Source: Flammeovirgaceae bacterium UBA1842 (GTDB taxonomy: Bacteria > Bacteroidota > Bacteroidia > Cytophagales > Cyclobacteriaceae). Taken from it: a stretch of 59,020 nucleotides of DNA. The stretch lies in contig DDIU01000038.1 in NCBI GenBank assembly GCA_002338655.1, forward strand, positions 1 through 59,020, in the 5' to 3' direction. Made by a program: the position numbers and the translations under genes. Every line of letters starts with the position of its first letter. The stretch's first letter is position 1. Positions 34,208-42,405 of this stretch are shown piece after piece. Under the pieces are notes generated by a model. That model was not told the DNA's origin and ran no database searches. It saw only the letters and a list, made by a program, of their open reading frames with translations.

Positions 34208-35509
34208 TTAGTATCTATAAGCTTCTGGCTTGTAAGGGCCTTCTACCGTTACTCCGATATAAGCCGCTTGCTCTGGAGTCAATACATCCAGTTCCACGCC
34301 AATCTTAGCTAAGTGTAGTCGAGCTACTTTCTCATCTAAATGCTTAGGCAATGTGTATACTTTGTTTTCGTATGCCTCTCTGTTTGTCCAAAGTTCAATT
34401 TGAGCCAAAGTTTGGTTAGTAAACGAGTTAGACATTACAAATGAAGGGTGACCAGTGGCACAACCCAAGTTTACCAATCTACCTTCTGCAAGTAAAATAA
34501 CGTCACGGCCATTTGGCAAAGTGTACTTATCAACCTGTGGTTTGATTTCGTCTTTTTTGGCATTTTTGTTCAACCAGGCAACGTCAATTTCATTGTCAAA
34601 ATGACCAATGTTACAAACGATGGTTTTGTCTTTCATCAATTCAAAATGCTCGCCCATGATGATGTTCTTATTACCGGTAGTGGTCACAACAATGTCACCT
34701 TCCTTAACGGCATCAATCATTTTCTTTACTTCAAAACCGTCCATTGCAGCCTGTAGCGCACATATTGGATCGATCTCGGTAACAATAACCCTTGCTCCTG
34801 CACCTCTCAATGAAGCCGCAGATCCTTTACCTACATCACCATAACCACCAACTACGGCCACTTTTCCGGCCATCATTACGTCAGTAGCCCTTCTGATTGC
34901 ATCTACCAATGATTCTTTACAGCCGTATTTGTTATCAAACTTAGACTTAGTAACAGAATCGTTTACGTTAATGGCAGGCATCACTAAAGTGCCATTCTTT
35001 TCCCTTTCTACCAATCTGTGAACACCAGTGGTGGTTTCTTCAGAAAGACCTTTGATGCCAGGCACATATTGTGGGTATTTATCAAATACCATATTGGTCA
35101 AATCACCACCATCATCCAAGATCATATTCAATGGCTGTCCGTCTGGGAATATAAGGGTCTGCTCAATACACCAGTCAAATTCTTCATCGGTTAAACCTTT
35201 CCATGCATAAACAGGAACTCCTGCTGCTGCTATTGCCGCTGCGGCATGGTCTTGTGTTGAAAATATATTACAAGAAGACCAAGTTACATCAGCACCAAGT
35301 TCAACAAGTGTTTCAATCAAAACAGCTGTTTGGATGGTCATGTGTAGACATCCGGCTATTCTTGCACCAGTCAATGGCTTGCTTGCACCAAATTCTTTTC
35401 TTAAAGACATCAAACCGGGCATTTCTGCTTCTGCCAATTCAATTTCTTTTCTCCCCCACGCGGCCAAAGAGATGTCTTTGACTTTGTATTGTAATTTTTC
35501 GTCAATCAT
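34208..35509 (-). CDS. ahcY: Adenosylhomocysteinase
   Basis: A 433-residue enzyme hydrolysing S-adenosylhomocysteine to adenosine and homocysteine in the methyl cycle. The NAD-binding loop GGYGDVGKGSAASLRGAGARV is present, preceded by NVNDSVTKSKFDN and followed by the family C terminus ending in EGPYKPEAYRY. Full length. It removes the by-product of methyltransferases, but its strand-specific terminator separates it from the neighbouring methyltransferase island, so no operon link exists. A TACTTTTG box (minus strand, 35541-35548) lies 31 bases upstream of the ATG. Confidence 0.97.
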   Translation of the reverse strand: MIDEKLQYKVKDISLAAWGRKEIELAEAEMPGLMSLRKEFGASKPLTGARIAGCLHMTIQTAVLIETLVELGADVTWSSCNIFSTQDHAAAAIAAAGVPVYAWKGLTDEEFDWCIEQTLIFPDGQPLNMILDDGGDLTNMVFDKYPQYVPGIKGLSEETTTGVHRLVEREKNGTLVMPAINVNDSVTKSKFDNKYGCKESLVDAIRRATDVMMAGKVAVVGGYGDVGKGSAASLRGAGARVIVTEIDPICALQAAMDGFEVKKMIDAVKEGDIVVTTTGNKNIIMGEHFELMKDKTIVCNIGHFDNEIDVAWLNKNAKKDEIKPQVDKYTLPNGRDVILLAEGRLVNLGCATGHPSFVMSNSFTNQTLAQIELWTNREAYENKVYTLPKHLDEKVARLHLAKIGVELDVLTPEQAAYIGVTVEGPYKPEAYRY

Positions 35510-35540
35510 ATTTTTTATTGTTGTGTGTAGATTCTCTCCG

Positions 35541-35548
35541 CAAAAGTA
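35541..35548 (-). promoter_or_regulatory. Candidate -7 box of ahcY
   Basis: On the minus strand this is TACTTTTG, a match to TAnnTTTG placed 31 bases before the start codon. The nearest TTG upstream is only about 14 bases away, shorter than usual, so the pair is incomplete. Confidence 0.4.
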
Positions 35549-35671
35549 CTAAAATCCGTTCACAAATCTTTAATCACTTACAATTTCAGTTTATCTTCCT
35601 GATTATTTACTAATAATAGATTATTTTCCTAAATTCATTATTTAGAAAACACCTAAACAGGAAATATTCCC

Positions 35672-36142
35672 ATGCCGGATTTAGACCAAGTCGATCATCA
35701 AATACTAAAGCTTTTGCAGCAAGATGCCAAATTGAATGTAAATGACATTGCGCAGCAATTACATCTTACCAAAACCCCTATCTATGAGCGCATTAAGCGA
35801 CTGGAGAGAAGTGGTGTCATTGCTAAGTATGTGGCCCTGGTAGATCGTAAAAAATTTACGCCTTCCATTATTGTGTTCCTTACAGGCTCATTGAACGTCA
35901 GTAAATTTGAGCAAACGCAGGAGTTTTACGAAGCCGTCATGGACATAGATGAAGTGTTGGAATGCTACCTGTTAGGTGGTGACAAGGATTTCTTCCTGAA
36001 AGTAATCGCCAAAGACTTAGACTCTTATCATGATTTCTACTCAGATAAAATAGCCTCTATTCCCTTTGTGGGTGAAATAAGGAGTTCGTTTGTGCTCAAA
36101 GAAATTAAGCATACGACTACTATTCCGAATATGGGAGGTTAA
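35672..36142 (+). CDS. Lrp/AsnC family transcriptional regulator
   Basis: A 156-residue regulator with an N-terminal helix-turn-helix (LLQQDAKLNVNDIAQQLHLTKTPIYERIKRLERSG, about 14-48) and a C-terminal RAM domain (LLGGDKDFFLKVIAKDLDSY). Such proteins bind amino acids and form octamers on DNA. It is divergent from ahcY with a 162-base shared region containing a CTAAAT/ATTTAG inverted repeat (35629-35645) near its own start, a possible autoregulatory site. Confidence 0.9.
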   Translation: MPDLDQVDHQILKLLQQDAKLNVNDIAQQLHLTKTPIYERIKRLERSGVIAKYVALVDRKKFTPSIIVFLTGSLNVSKFEQTQEFYEAVMDIDEVLECYLLGGDKDFFLKVIAKDLDSYHDFYSDKIASIPFVGEIRSSFVLKEIKHTTTIPNMGG

Positions 36143-36145
36143 GTT

Positions 36146-36194
36146 GTGAGTTGAGAGCTGTGAGCTATGAGCTACGAGCTGCGAGCTGCGAGAT
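36146..36194. repeat. Seven tandem 7-bp GAGCT-type repeats
   Basis: Seven consecutive heptamers follow the pattern NNGAGCT: GTGAGTT, GAGAGCT, GTGAGCT, ATGAGCT, ACGAGCT, GCGAGCT, GCGAGAT. They begin three bases after the Lrp stop and touch the stop codon of the converging desaturase gene. Probably slippage-generated, intergenic only. Confidence 0.8.
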
Positions 36195-37282
36195 TAAGCC
36201 ATTGCTGGCTCCGGTTGCCCGAAATGCTTCAATGTTTTGTAATGAGATTTCAATGCTCCAAAGAAGGTCTTATTCTCGATATAAGGCACTCCATACTCTT
36301 CAGCGGTTGCTTTTACGATTTTAGAGATTTCAGTATAATGCACATGGCAAATGTTCGGAAACAAATGGTGCTCAATCTGGAAATTTAAACCTCCACATAA
36401 AAAGTTGGCTATTCCACTTTCACGAGAGAAGTTAGCAGTAGTTCTCATTTGATGAACAGCCCATGAATCACCCATATTCCCAGCATCGTCAGGTTGAGGA
36501 AAATCCATCCCTTCAACAACATGGGCAAGTTGGAATACCAAGCCCATCACAAAACCTTCTGCTAAATGCATGGCTAAAAAGCCAATCAAAAATTGCCACC
36601 ATGTAATGTCCATAACCAAAAGAGGGATGACAATAAATAGCGTGTAATACACTGCTTTGAAGAAAAATAAATTAAAGTATTCAATCTTTGGCCGCTTAGT
36701 GTTATCTGTATGGCCTATCTTCTTTTGAAAAAACTTAACAAAATCCTTTCTAAATACCCATGACAATGAAGCCAATCCGTATAACAAGAATGCATAAAAC
36801 TGCTGAAATCTCATGATGGGCTTTCTTGGCTCATCAGGAGAAACCCTTACCAAACCGGGAGCTACCTCAAGATCCTCATCGTGCCCCGGGATATTAGTAT
36901 AGGTATGGTGTACTTTGTTATGCGCAACACTCCAAACAAAAGCATTTGCTCCAATAATATTGAACCAATAACTCATTATTTTATTGACGGTGCTGTTGGA
37001 CGAATAGGATCCATGTATTGCGTCATGCGCAACATTGAAACCGATAAACGACTGCACCATACCAATAAGTATGGCCAATATTAGCAATACGCCAAGTGAA
37101 AAATTACCGAGTATGATCAATAGATAAAGGCCGATTAGCGAACCAAGGAAAAAAACCGACTTGAAAATCATTTCTCCATTTGCATTTTTGCTAATGTTGT
37201 TTGATTTGAAATATTCTTCAACTTTCTGTTTTACCTCTGGATAAAACTCCGCTTGATTCTTACCGTTAAACCTTACTTTCAT
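36194..37282 (-). CDS. Membrane acyl-lipid/acyl-CoA desaturase (linoleoyl-type)
   Basis: A 362-residue di-iron desaturase with HDAIHG, HNKVHH and QIEHHLFP histidine boxes; the final Q-x-x-HH box marks the front-end (delta-5/6-like) branch. It lacks the fused cytochrome b5 domain of eukaryotic members. Four or more transmembrane helices. It is the second desaturase in this window and is not closely similar in its boxes to the one at 11996, so it probably acts at a different position or substrate. Monocistronic. Confidence 0.92.
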   Translation of the reverse strand: MKVRFNGKNQAEFYPEVKQKVEEYFKSNNISKNANGEMIFKSVFFLGSLIGLYLLIILGNFSLGVLLILAILIGMVQSFIGFNVAHDAIHGSYSSNSTVNKIMSYWFNIIGANAFVWSVAHNKVHHTYTNIPGHDEDLEVAPGLVRVSPDEPRKPIMRFQQFYAFLLYGLASLSWVFRKDFVKFFQKKIGHTDNTKRPKIEYFNLFFFKAVYYTLFIVIPLLVMDITWWQFLIGFLAMHLAEGFVMGLVFQLAHVVEGMDFPQPDDAGNMGDSWAVHQMRTTANFSRESGIANFLCGGLNFQIEHHLFPNICHVHYTEISKIVKATAEEYGVPYIENKTFFGALKSHYKTLKHFGQPEPAMA

Positions 37283-37402
37283 AAAAATATTATTATCAAA
37301 AATTGTTATTCATTCCTCCTAAAAGAATTGCGAATATACTCTTTACACAAAACATAAACGAGAAAACTATCCTTTATTAGGCAATAACTACGCAAGAAGA
37401 GC

Positions 37403-38047
37403 TTAGGACAGATTTTTTATTGAAGGTGGTAACGGAGTGCTTACTTTTAATAAATCATCGGGCAAGGGTTCTGAATAGGTCATTGTCATGGGTATAACAC
37501 CCGCCCAGATATTTAGTTCATAATCGGGTTTATCATCTTTCGGCCCCCCGGTCCTAATTTTGGCGGAAGCCTGCTCTATTTCAATTTCTAAAACTGCAGT
37601 TGCTTTGAGCTCCTTGGCATTTGGTTTCCGTGATTCTGCCCACCTACCTGCTATTATATTTTCAGAAATTACAAAAAGGGCATTGTCCTTCTTTTCTGGT
37701 GCTACGGGTTTGGCTGTACCAAAAATGACCGCTGAACGATAGTTCATGGAATGATGAAAAGCTGACCGCGCCAAAACAAGTCCATCTACATGTGTTACAG
37801 TAAGGCTTACCGGAAACCCCTTTTCCAGATTTTTTATCATCCTGCTGGTAGAAGCACCATGAATGTAAATTTTGTTGTCTTTGCGCCCGTAAAGAGTTGG
37901 GATAACAAAAGGTTGGTCATTGACAACAAAACCTATATGACACAAAAATCCAGCATCCAATATGGCATACACTGTCTCATGGTCATAGTGACCCCGATCG
38001 GGTATACGCTTTACTTTATTTCTTTGATTTATTTGATATTCGCTCAT
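37403..38047 (-). CDS. Pyridoxamine 5'-phosphate oxidase-like flavin-binding protein
   Basis: A 214-residue split-barrel flavoprotein of the PNPOx/NimA-like group. The N terminus DRGHYDHETVYAILDAGFLCHIGFV, IPTLYGRKDNKIYIHGA and a YRSAVIFGTAKPV segment are typical. Members bind FMN or heme; some detoxify nitroimidazoles. It is divergent from a MocR-type regulator with a 94-base spacer, a standard regulator-target pair. Confidence 0.85.
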   Translation of the reverse strand: MSEYQINQRNKVKRIPDRGHYDHETVYAILDAGFLCHIGFVVNDQPFVIPTLYGRKDNKIYIHGASTSRMIKNLEKGFPVSLTVTHVDGLVLARSAFHHSMNYRSAVIFGTAKPVAPEKKDNALFVISENIIAGRWAESRKPNAKELKATAVLEIEIEQASAKIRTGGPKDDKPDYELNIWAGVIPMTMTYSEPLPDDLLKVSTPLPPSIKNLS

Positions 38048-38111
38048 TGGCTTATTGAAAAATATTAAAACTAGATAGCAATACTAATGTTATCCCGGAT
38101 TATCTTTGGGA

Positions 38112-38135
38112 ACCATTTTATAATAAATTAATGGT
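38112..38135. promoter_or_regulatory. Inverted repeat in the PNPOx/MocR divergent region
   Basis: ACCATT (38112-38117) and AATGGT (38130-38135) form an inverted repeat with a 12-base AT-rich spacer containing TATAAT. It lies just before the MocR start at 38142, as expected for autoregulation by a MocR protein. Confidence 0.4.
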
Positions 38136-38141
38136 CCGGTT

Positions 38142-39605
38142 ATGTACCCTTGGAAATCTATACTTTCATTAGACACACAAACAAAACGTCCCAAATACTT
38201 ACAGATTACTGATAATGTAATCAAAGAGGTAAGTGCCGGTCGATTGCAGCCCGGTCAAAAATTACCCGGTACTAGAATGATGGCAGAACTCTTGGAGCTG
38301 AATCGAAAGACCGTCATTTTGGCCTTTGATGAGCTATTAGCACAGGGATGGCTGGAAGTTATTCCTTCTTCTGGCACCTTTATTTCCAAACATCTGCCAG
38401 TCACTAAACACCATAAGATTGAAAATAATGGGTTTGAAAAAGCATCTGGAGTACCTGACTTGCAAAATGACTTTGGTTTTATCCCCTCCTACCTACCCAA
38501 ATCCCCCACCGCCATTATTATGGATGGAGGGTCGCCCGATCCAAGGCTTGCGCCTATAGATTGGCTTTATAAAGAAAGTAGATCACTCGTCAAATCCAGT
38601 CGAATGGCCCAAAAATTACTGGCTTATGACGGGGTTCAGGGTGATGCCATACTTACCAAAACACTCGCCAAATACCTTTCAGAAACCAGAGGATTGAGCG
38701 TTTCTGAAAAAAACATCATGATTACAAATGGGAGTCAAATGGGGATTTTCCTTGCCTCAAACAGCTTGATCAAAACCAATGATGTCGTGGTAGTAGGCTC
38801 TACAAGTTATGATGCTGCCGAATGGACATTCCAATACTGTGGTAGCAAAATCCATCGGATTACAGTAGATGAAGAAGGTATTAACACGGATCATCTAGCC
38901 GATTTATGTCAGGTACAAAAAGTAAAAATCGTTTACATCACTCCGCATCATCATTTTCCAACTACCGTCACGCTGTCAAACAAAAGGCGGATGCACCTGC
39001 TTCAGCTCAGTATTAAATTTGGCTTTACTATTCTTGAAGATGATTATGACTTTGACTTCCATTATAAGAGTAATTCCATTCTGCCTTTGGCAAGCCTCAA
39101 TTCCAGTGGGCAGGTAATTTATATCGGATCATTCAGTAAGGTTTTTGCACCAAATCTGCGCATTGGTTATCTGGTAGCCCATGAACATACAATTGAAATC
39201 CTATGTCGATTAAGGCGTATTATCGACCGACAGGGTGATCATCTAATGCAACATGTATTAGCTGAAGCCATTCAATCAGGGGAGCTCAACAGGCATTTAA
39301 AAAAGACCCTCCATATTTATCGTCAAAGAAGGGATAACCTAGTTCGATTATTAAACAAACACTTACGTGAATTTGTTGAGTTCGAAATATCCGAAGGCGG
39401 TATGGCCATTTGGGTGAGATTCAAAGGCATTTCCTTGGTAAGCCTAAAACCCGTCATTAACAAAATGGGTTTATATATGGATATTGATAAGGATTTGGCC
39501 AAAGATCATAATTCACTGAGAATGGGTTTCGCATCACTGGACGAAGAGGAACAGGAAAGGGCTATTTTGATACTTGTAAAAGCTATTGGACAACTCTCAT
39601 CTTGA
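38142..39605 (+). CDS. MocR/PdxR-type regulator (GntR HTH plus aminotransferase fold)
   Basis: A 487-residue fusion: a GntR winged helix (about 1-80, with GRLQPGQKLPGTRMMAELLELNRKTVILAFDEL) and a fold-type I aminotransferase domain (about 115-485) with the PLP lysine Lys333 in IGSFSKVFAP. The aminotransferase part usually senses PLP or an amino acid and does not act as an enzyme. Divergent from the PNPOx-like gene, its likely target. The 3' end overlaps the converging dnaA gene by 23 bases, so transcripts may interfere. Confidence 0.92.
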   Translation: MYPWKSILSLDTQTKRPKYLQITDNVIKEVSAGRLQPGQKLPGTRMMAELLELNRKTVILAFDELLAQGWLEVIPSSGTFISKHLPVTKHHKIENNGFEKASGVPDLQNDFGFIPSYLPKSPTAIIMDGGSPDPRLAPIDWLYKESRSLVKSSRMAQKLLAYDGVQGDAILTKTLAKYLSETRGLSVSEKNIMITNGSQMGIFLASNSLIKTNDVVVVGSTSYDAAEWTFQYCGSKIHRITVDEEGINTDHLADLCQVQKVKIVYITPHHHFPTTVTLSNKRRMHLLQLSIKFGFTILEDDYDFDFHYKSNSILPLASLNSSGQVIYIGSFSKVFAPNLRIGYLVAHEHTIEILCRLRRIIDRQGDHLMQHVLAEAIQSGELNRHLKKTLHIYRQRRDNLVRLLNKHLREFVEFEISEGGMAIWVRFKGISLVSLKPVINKMGLYMDIDKDLAKDHNSLRMGFASLDEEEQERAILILVKAIGQLSS

Positions 39606-41013
39606 GTTTTTTCCTCAATTCTTCCACCTGAATTTTAAAATTAGCATCAACATCCATCATGTTATTTACGGATTGTACCGCATGAATAACCGTGCTATGA
39701 TCACGACCACCAAAGTGATAGCCGATGGCCTTGAGTGAGTGCTGTGTGTATTCCTTCGCAAAATACATGGCGACCTGACGGGCGATTACTATTTCTTTCT
39801 TTCTGATTTTATCTTTAAGTAAATCAATATCCACTTTATAATATTCTGAAACCGTTTTTTGGATATAATCAATACCTACTTCAGTTTCAATATCATGGAC
39901 GATATTTTTGAGGGTTTGCTTTGCCAACTCAAGGTCAAGTTCTACCCTACTTAAGGAGGCATGGGCAATTAGTGAGATCAACACACCTTCCAATTCACGG
40001 ACGTTGGTATCCACACTATAAGCCAAATATTCCACCACATCATCAGGGATGTAGATTCCATCAGCCTGCATTTTGCGCTGGATTATCGCTACCCTGGTTT
40101 CATAATCAGGTTGCTGCAAATCAGCTGTAAGTCCCCATTTAAAGCGTGAAAGCAATCGCTCTTCCAAACCCTTTAAGTCTCTAGGAGGACGGTCACTGGT
40201 CATGATTATTTGCTTACCTGCCTGATGCAAGTGATTGAATATATGGAAGAAAATTTCCTGTGTCCGTTCCTTGCCTGCAAGAAATTGTACGTCATCGATG
40301 ATCAGTACATCCACTTGCATATAGAAATTCTGAAATTCCTGAATTTTATTGTTTTTCAGCGCATCAATAAACTGATTGGTAAATTTCTCTGAAGAAACAT
40401 ACAGTACAAATCTATCGGCCAAACTGTTTTTGATTTCGTTGCCTATGGCCTGCACCAAGTGAGTTTTGCCCAGTCCAACACCACCATAGAGCATCAATGG
40501 ATTGAAAGAGGTAATCCCCGGCTTTTGTGCTACAGCAAAACCTGCTGATCTAGCCAAACGGTTGCAGTCACCCTCTATGTAGGTATCGAAACTATAGTTT
40601 GGGTTGAGTTGCGATTCCTGAAAAAGACTATCAACAGATTTCAGCCTAAAAGGCGATCCATAGTCATCCCTTTTTTGTTGATTGTAAATATTTCCCTTAT
40701 TCCCTCCATTATTAGGAAGATTTACAGACAACGGGACAGATCCACTATTGCCCTTATCCACAATTACCGAATATTCTAATCTTGCTTTTGGCCCCACTAC
40801 AGAAGTAATGGCCTTTTTTAAGATTTGAACATAATTTTCTTCAAGCCACTCATAAAAAAACTGACTTGGTACCTGAATAGTGAGGATATCGTTTTCACAT
40901 TTCATTGGAATAATAGGCACAAACCAAGTGTTAAAACTCTGTTCAGGAACGTTTTCCTTAATTACCCGCAGGCAATCATTCCACACAGTCGCGCTATCAA
41001 TCTCCATGTACAC
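39583..41013 (-). CDS. dnaA: Chromosomal replication initiator DnaA
   Basis: A 476-residue AAA+ ATPase. Domain I at residues 1-85, a glycine/asparagine linker (85-130), Walker A GGVGLGKTH (177-185), Walker B LIIDDVQFL (near 235) and a C-terminal DNA-binding domain with DHSTVIHAV. The start could also be the Met at residue 3 (ATG at 41007). The 248-base upstream spacer has no clear TTATCCACA boxes, so I do not call an origin here. The gene converges on the MocR gene with a 23-base overlap. Confidence 0.96.
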   Translation of the reverse strand: MYMEIDSATVWNDCLRVIKENVPEQSFNTWFVPIIPMKCENDILTIQVPSQFFYEWLEENYVQILKKAITSVVGPKARLEYSVIVDKGNSGSVPLSVNLPNNGGNKGNIYNQQKRDDYGSPFRLKSVDSLFQESQLNPNYSFDTYIEGDCNRLARSAGFAVAQKPGITSFNPLMLYGGVGLGKTHLVQAIGNEIKNSLADRFVLYVSSEKFTNQFIDALKNNKIQEFQNFYMQVDVLIIDDVQFLAGKERTQEIFFHIFNHLHQAGKQIIMTSDRPPRDLKGLEERLLSRFKWGLTADLQQPDYETRVAIIQRKMQADGIYIPDDVVEYLAYSVDTNVRELEGVLISLIAHASLSRVELDLELAKQTLKNIVHDIETEVGIDYIQKTVSEYYKVDIDLLKDKIRKKEIVIARQVAMYFAKEYTQHSLKAIGYHFGGRDHSTVIHAVQSVNNMMDVDANFKIQVEELRKKLKMRVVQ

Positions 41014-41204
41014 TGTAATGACTTTTCAGTTTTAGTTGTAGGACTTACTTTAAAAAAGGGGAATCAAAATTGTAAAAAAAAACACGAAGAAAAAAGTTAG
41101 TGACCTGCCTATTTTCTTTTATTTTTTCCTTTGATAAAAAAGCTATACGAATTCTTCAAAATGTATAACCCAATAAAATAAGTGATTCTTAATCAAGGTT
41201 ATAG

Positions 41205-41226
41205 TTTGAGGTAATTTGAGGTCAAA
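41205..41226 (+). promoter_or_regulatory. TTTGAGGT direct repeat upstream of the mutase genes
   Basis: TTTGAGGT occurs at 41205-41212 and 41215-41222 (10-bp step, one helical turn), the second copy being part of the palindrome TTTGAGGTCAAA (41215-41226). It lies 36 bases before the mutase small-subunit start, a plausible operator. Confidence 0.3.
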
Positions 41227-41261
41227 TGATTTAACTTTACCTCCATTATAATTTTTTTATC

Positions 41262-42401
41262 ATGGGTGAAAAAGAAAGACCAATGTTTAATGATTTTAAA
41301 AAACTTTCGAAAAAAGAATGGGCAAATAACGCCACTTCCGATTTGAAAGGTACAGATGTTTACGAAAAATATAGCTGGCAATTGGATGGACTCACTTTAG
41401 ATCCATATTATGATGGTAGTGATTTAGAAAAGATCAAAAAATTAACTGAATTTGAAAACCGCCTTTATAAAAATAATGACCCGTCAGGAGAACCTCGTGT
41501 ATGGGCTAATATTCAAAAAATTGGCGTTAAGGACTTAAAAACGGCCAACAAGGAAGCTTTAGAGGCCTTAAATAACGGTGCTGATGGTATTGAGTTGGAT
41601 TGTAGTGAAGTGAGTAAAATTGATTTCGACCTTCTTTTATCAAATATCAAATTAAATTATTGCCAAGTTTCCTTAACCAATGCTACACATGACGATAGCT
41701 GCGCTTTCCTAAAACGAATCACAAAAGGCAGTCCGTTAATGGAGGTATTTGTATCTACAATTGGACAGGATAACCTAGACAGTCAACTTCAGCTTATTGA
41801 ATTGAGTAAACACCAAAAAGAGATCAAATGCATTGAAATCTCCGCCATTGGTGATACTATCACAGAGCAAGTCTCCAACTTGCTACTTTCGGTCAATCGT
41901 AATATTCGTAACCTTCATTTAGGTGGGCTTAATGTAGAGACCGCTATCAACCCAATATATGTTACCACAAAAATTGGTACTGATTTTTTCGTTGAAATTG
42001 CCAAAATAAGAGCCATAAGAAACCTTTTCTTTCAGATTGCCCGAAGCTATGATCATAATAGTTTCTTGCCAGAGGATCTACACATTAAATGTATCTCTAC
42101 CGCATGGTTAGAAGAATCTTACCAACCCAATGCCAATATGCTAAAAAGCAGTACTGCTGCTATGGCGGCAATACTAGGGGGTTGTAATTCACTTGTGGTT
42201 GAACCCGAAAATAATGACGGGACACTCACCACTAGAATAGCCAGAAATGTTTCCCTTGTATTGAAAGAGGAATCTTTCCTATCAAAAACAGCCGACCCAG
42301 TGGCGGGCTCCTATTATATAGAATCACTAACAGATCAACTGGCTCAATCGGCCTGGAAATTATTTCAAAAAAAACTGGAGACCACTGTCATTGAGCATTA
42401 A
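41262..42401 (+). CDS. mutA: Methylmalonyl-CoA mutase small (beta) subunit
   Basis: A 379-residue non-catalytic partner of the heterodimeric mutase. It shows the TIM-barrel part of the family (ANIQKIGVKDLKTANKEALEALNNGADGIELD...; SSTAAMAAILGGCNSLVVEP near 295-315; DPVAGSYYIESLTDQLAQSAW) but lacks the C-terminal cobalamin-binding domain, as usual for this subunit, though shorter than proteobacterial versions. It helps load and protect the catalytic subunit. It overlaps or abuts the large-subunit gene. Confidence 0.92.
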   Translation: MGEKERPMFNDFKKLSKKEWANNATSDLKGTDVYEKYSWQLDGLTLDPYYDGSDLEKIKKLTEFENRLYKNNDPSGEPRVWANIQKIGVKDLKTANKEALEALNNGADGIELDCSEVSKIDFDLLLSNIKLNYCQVSLTNATHDDSCAFLKRITKGSPLMEVFVSTIGQDNLDSQLQLIELSKHQKEIKCIEISAIGDTITEQVSNLLLSVNRNIRNLHLGGLNVETAINPIYVTTKIGTDFFVEIAKIRAIRNLFFQIARSYDHNSFLPEDLHIKCISTAWLEESYQPNANMLKSSTAAMAAILGGCNSLVVEPENNDGTLTTRIARNVSLVLKEESFLSKTADPVAGSYYIESLTDQLAQSAWKLFQKKLETTVIEH

Positions 42402-42405
42402 GAAT

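Noticed and set aside
41014..41261. Possible oriC upstream of dnaA
   Set aside because: AT-rich, but no cluster of TTATCCACA-like boxes on either strand; the best match (GGGTTATACA at the complement of 41163) is weak. The region is short and contains a more likely mutase operator.
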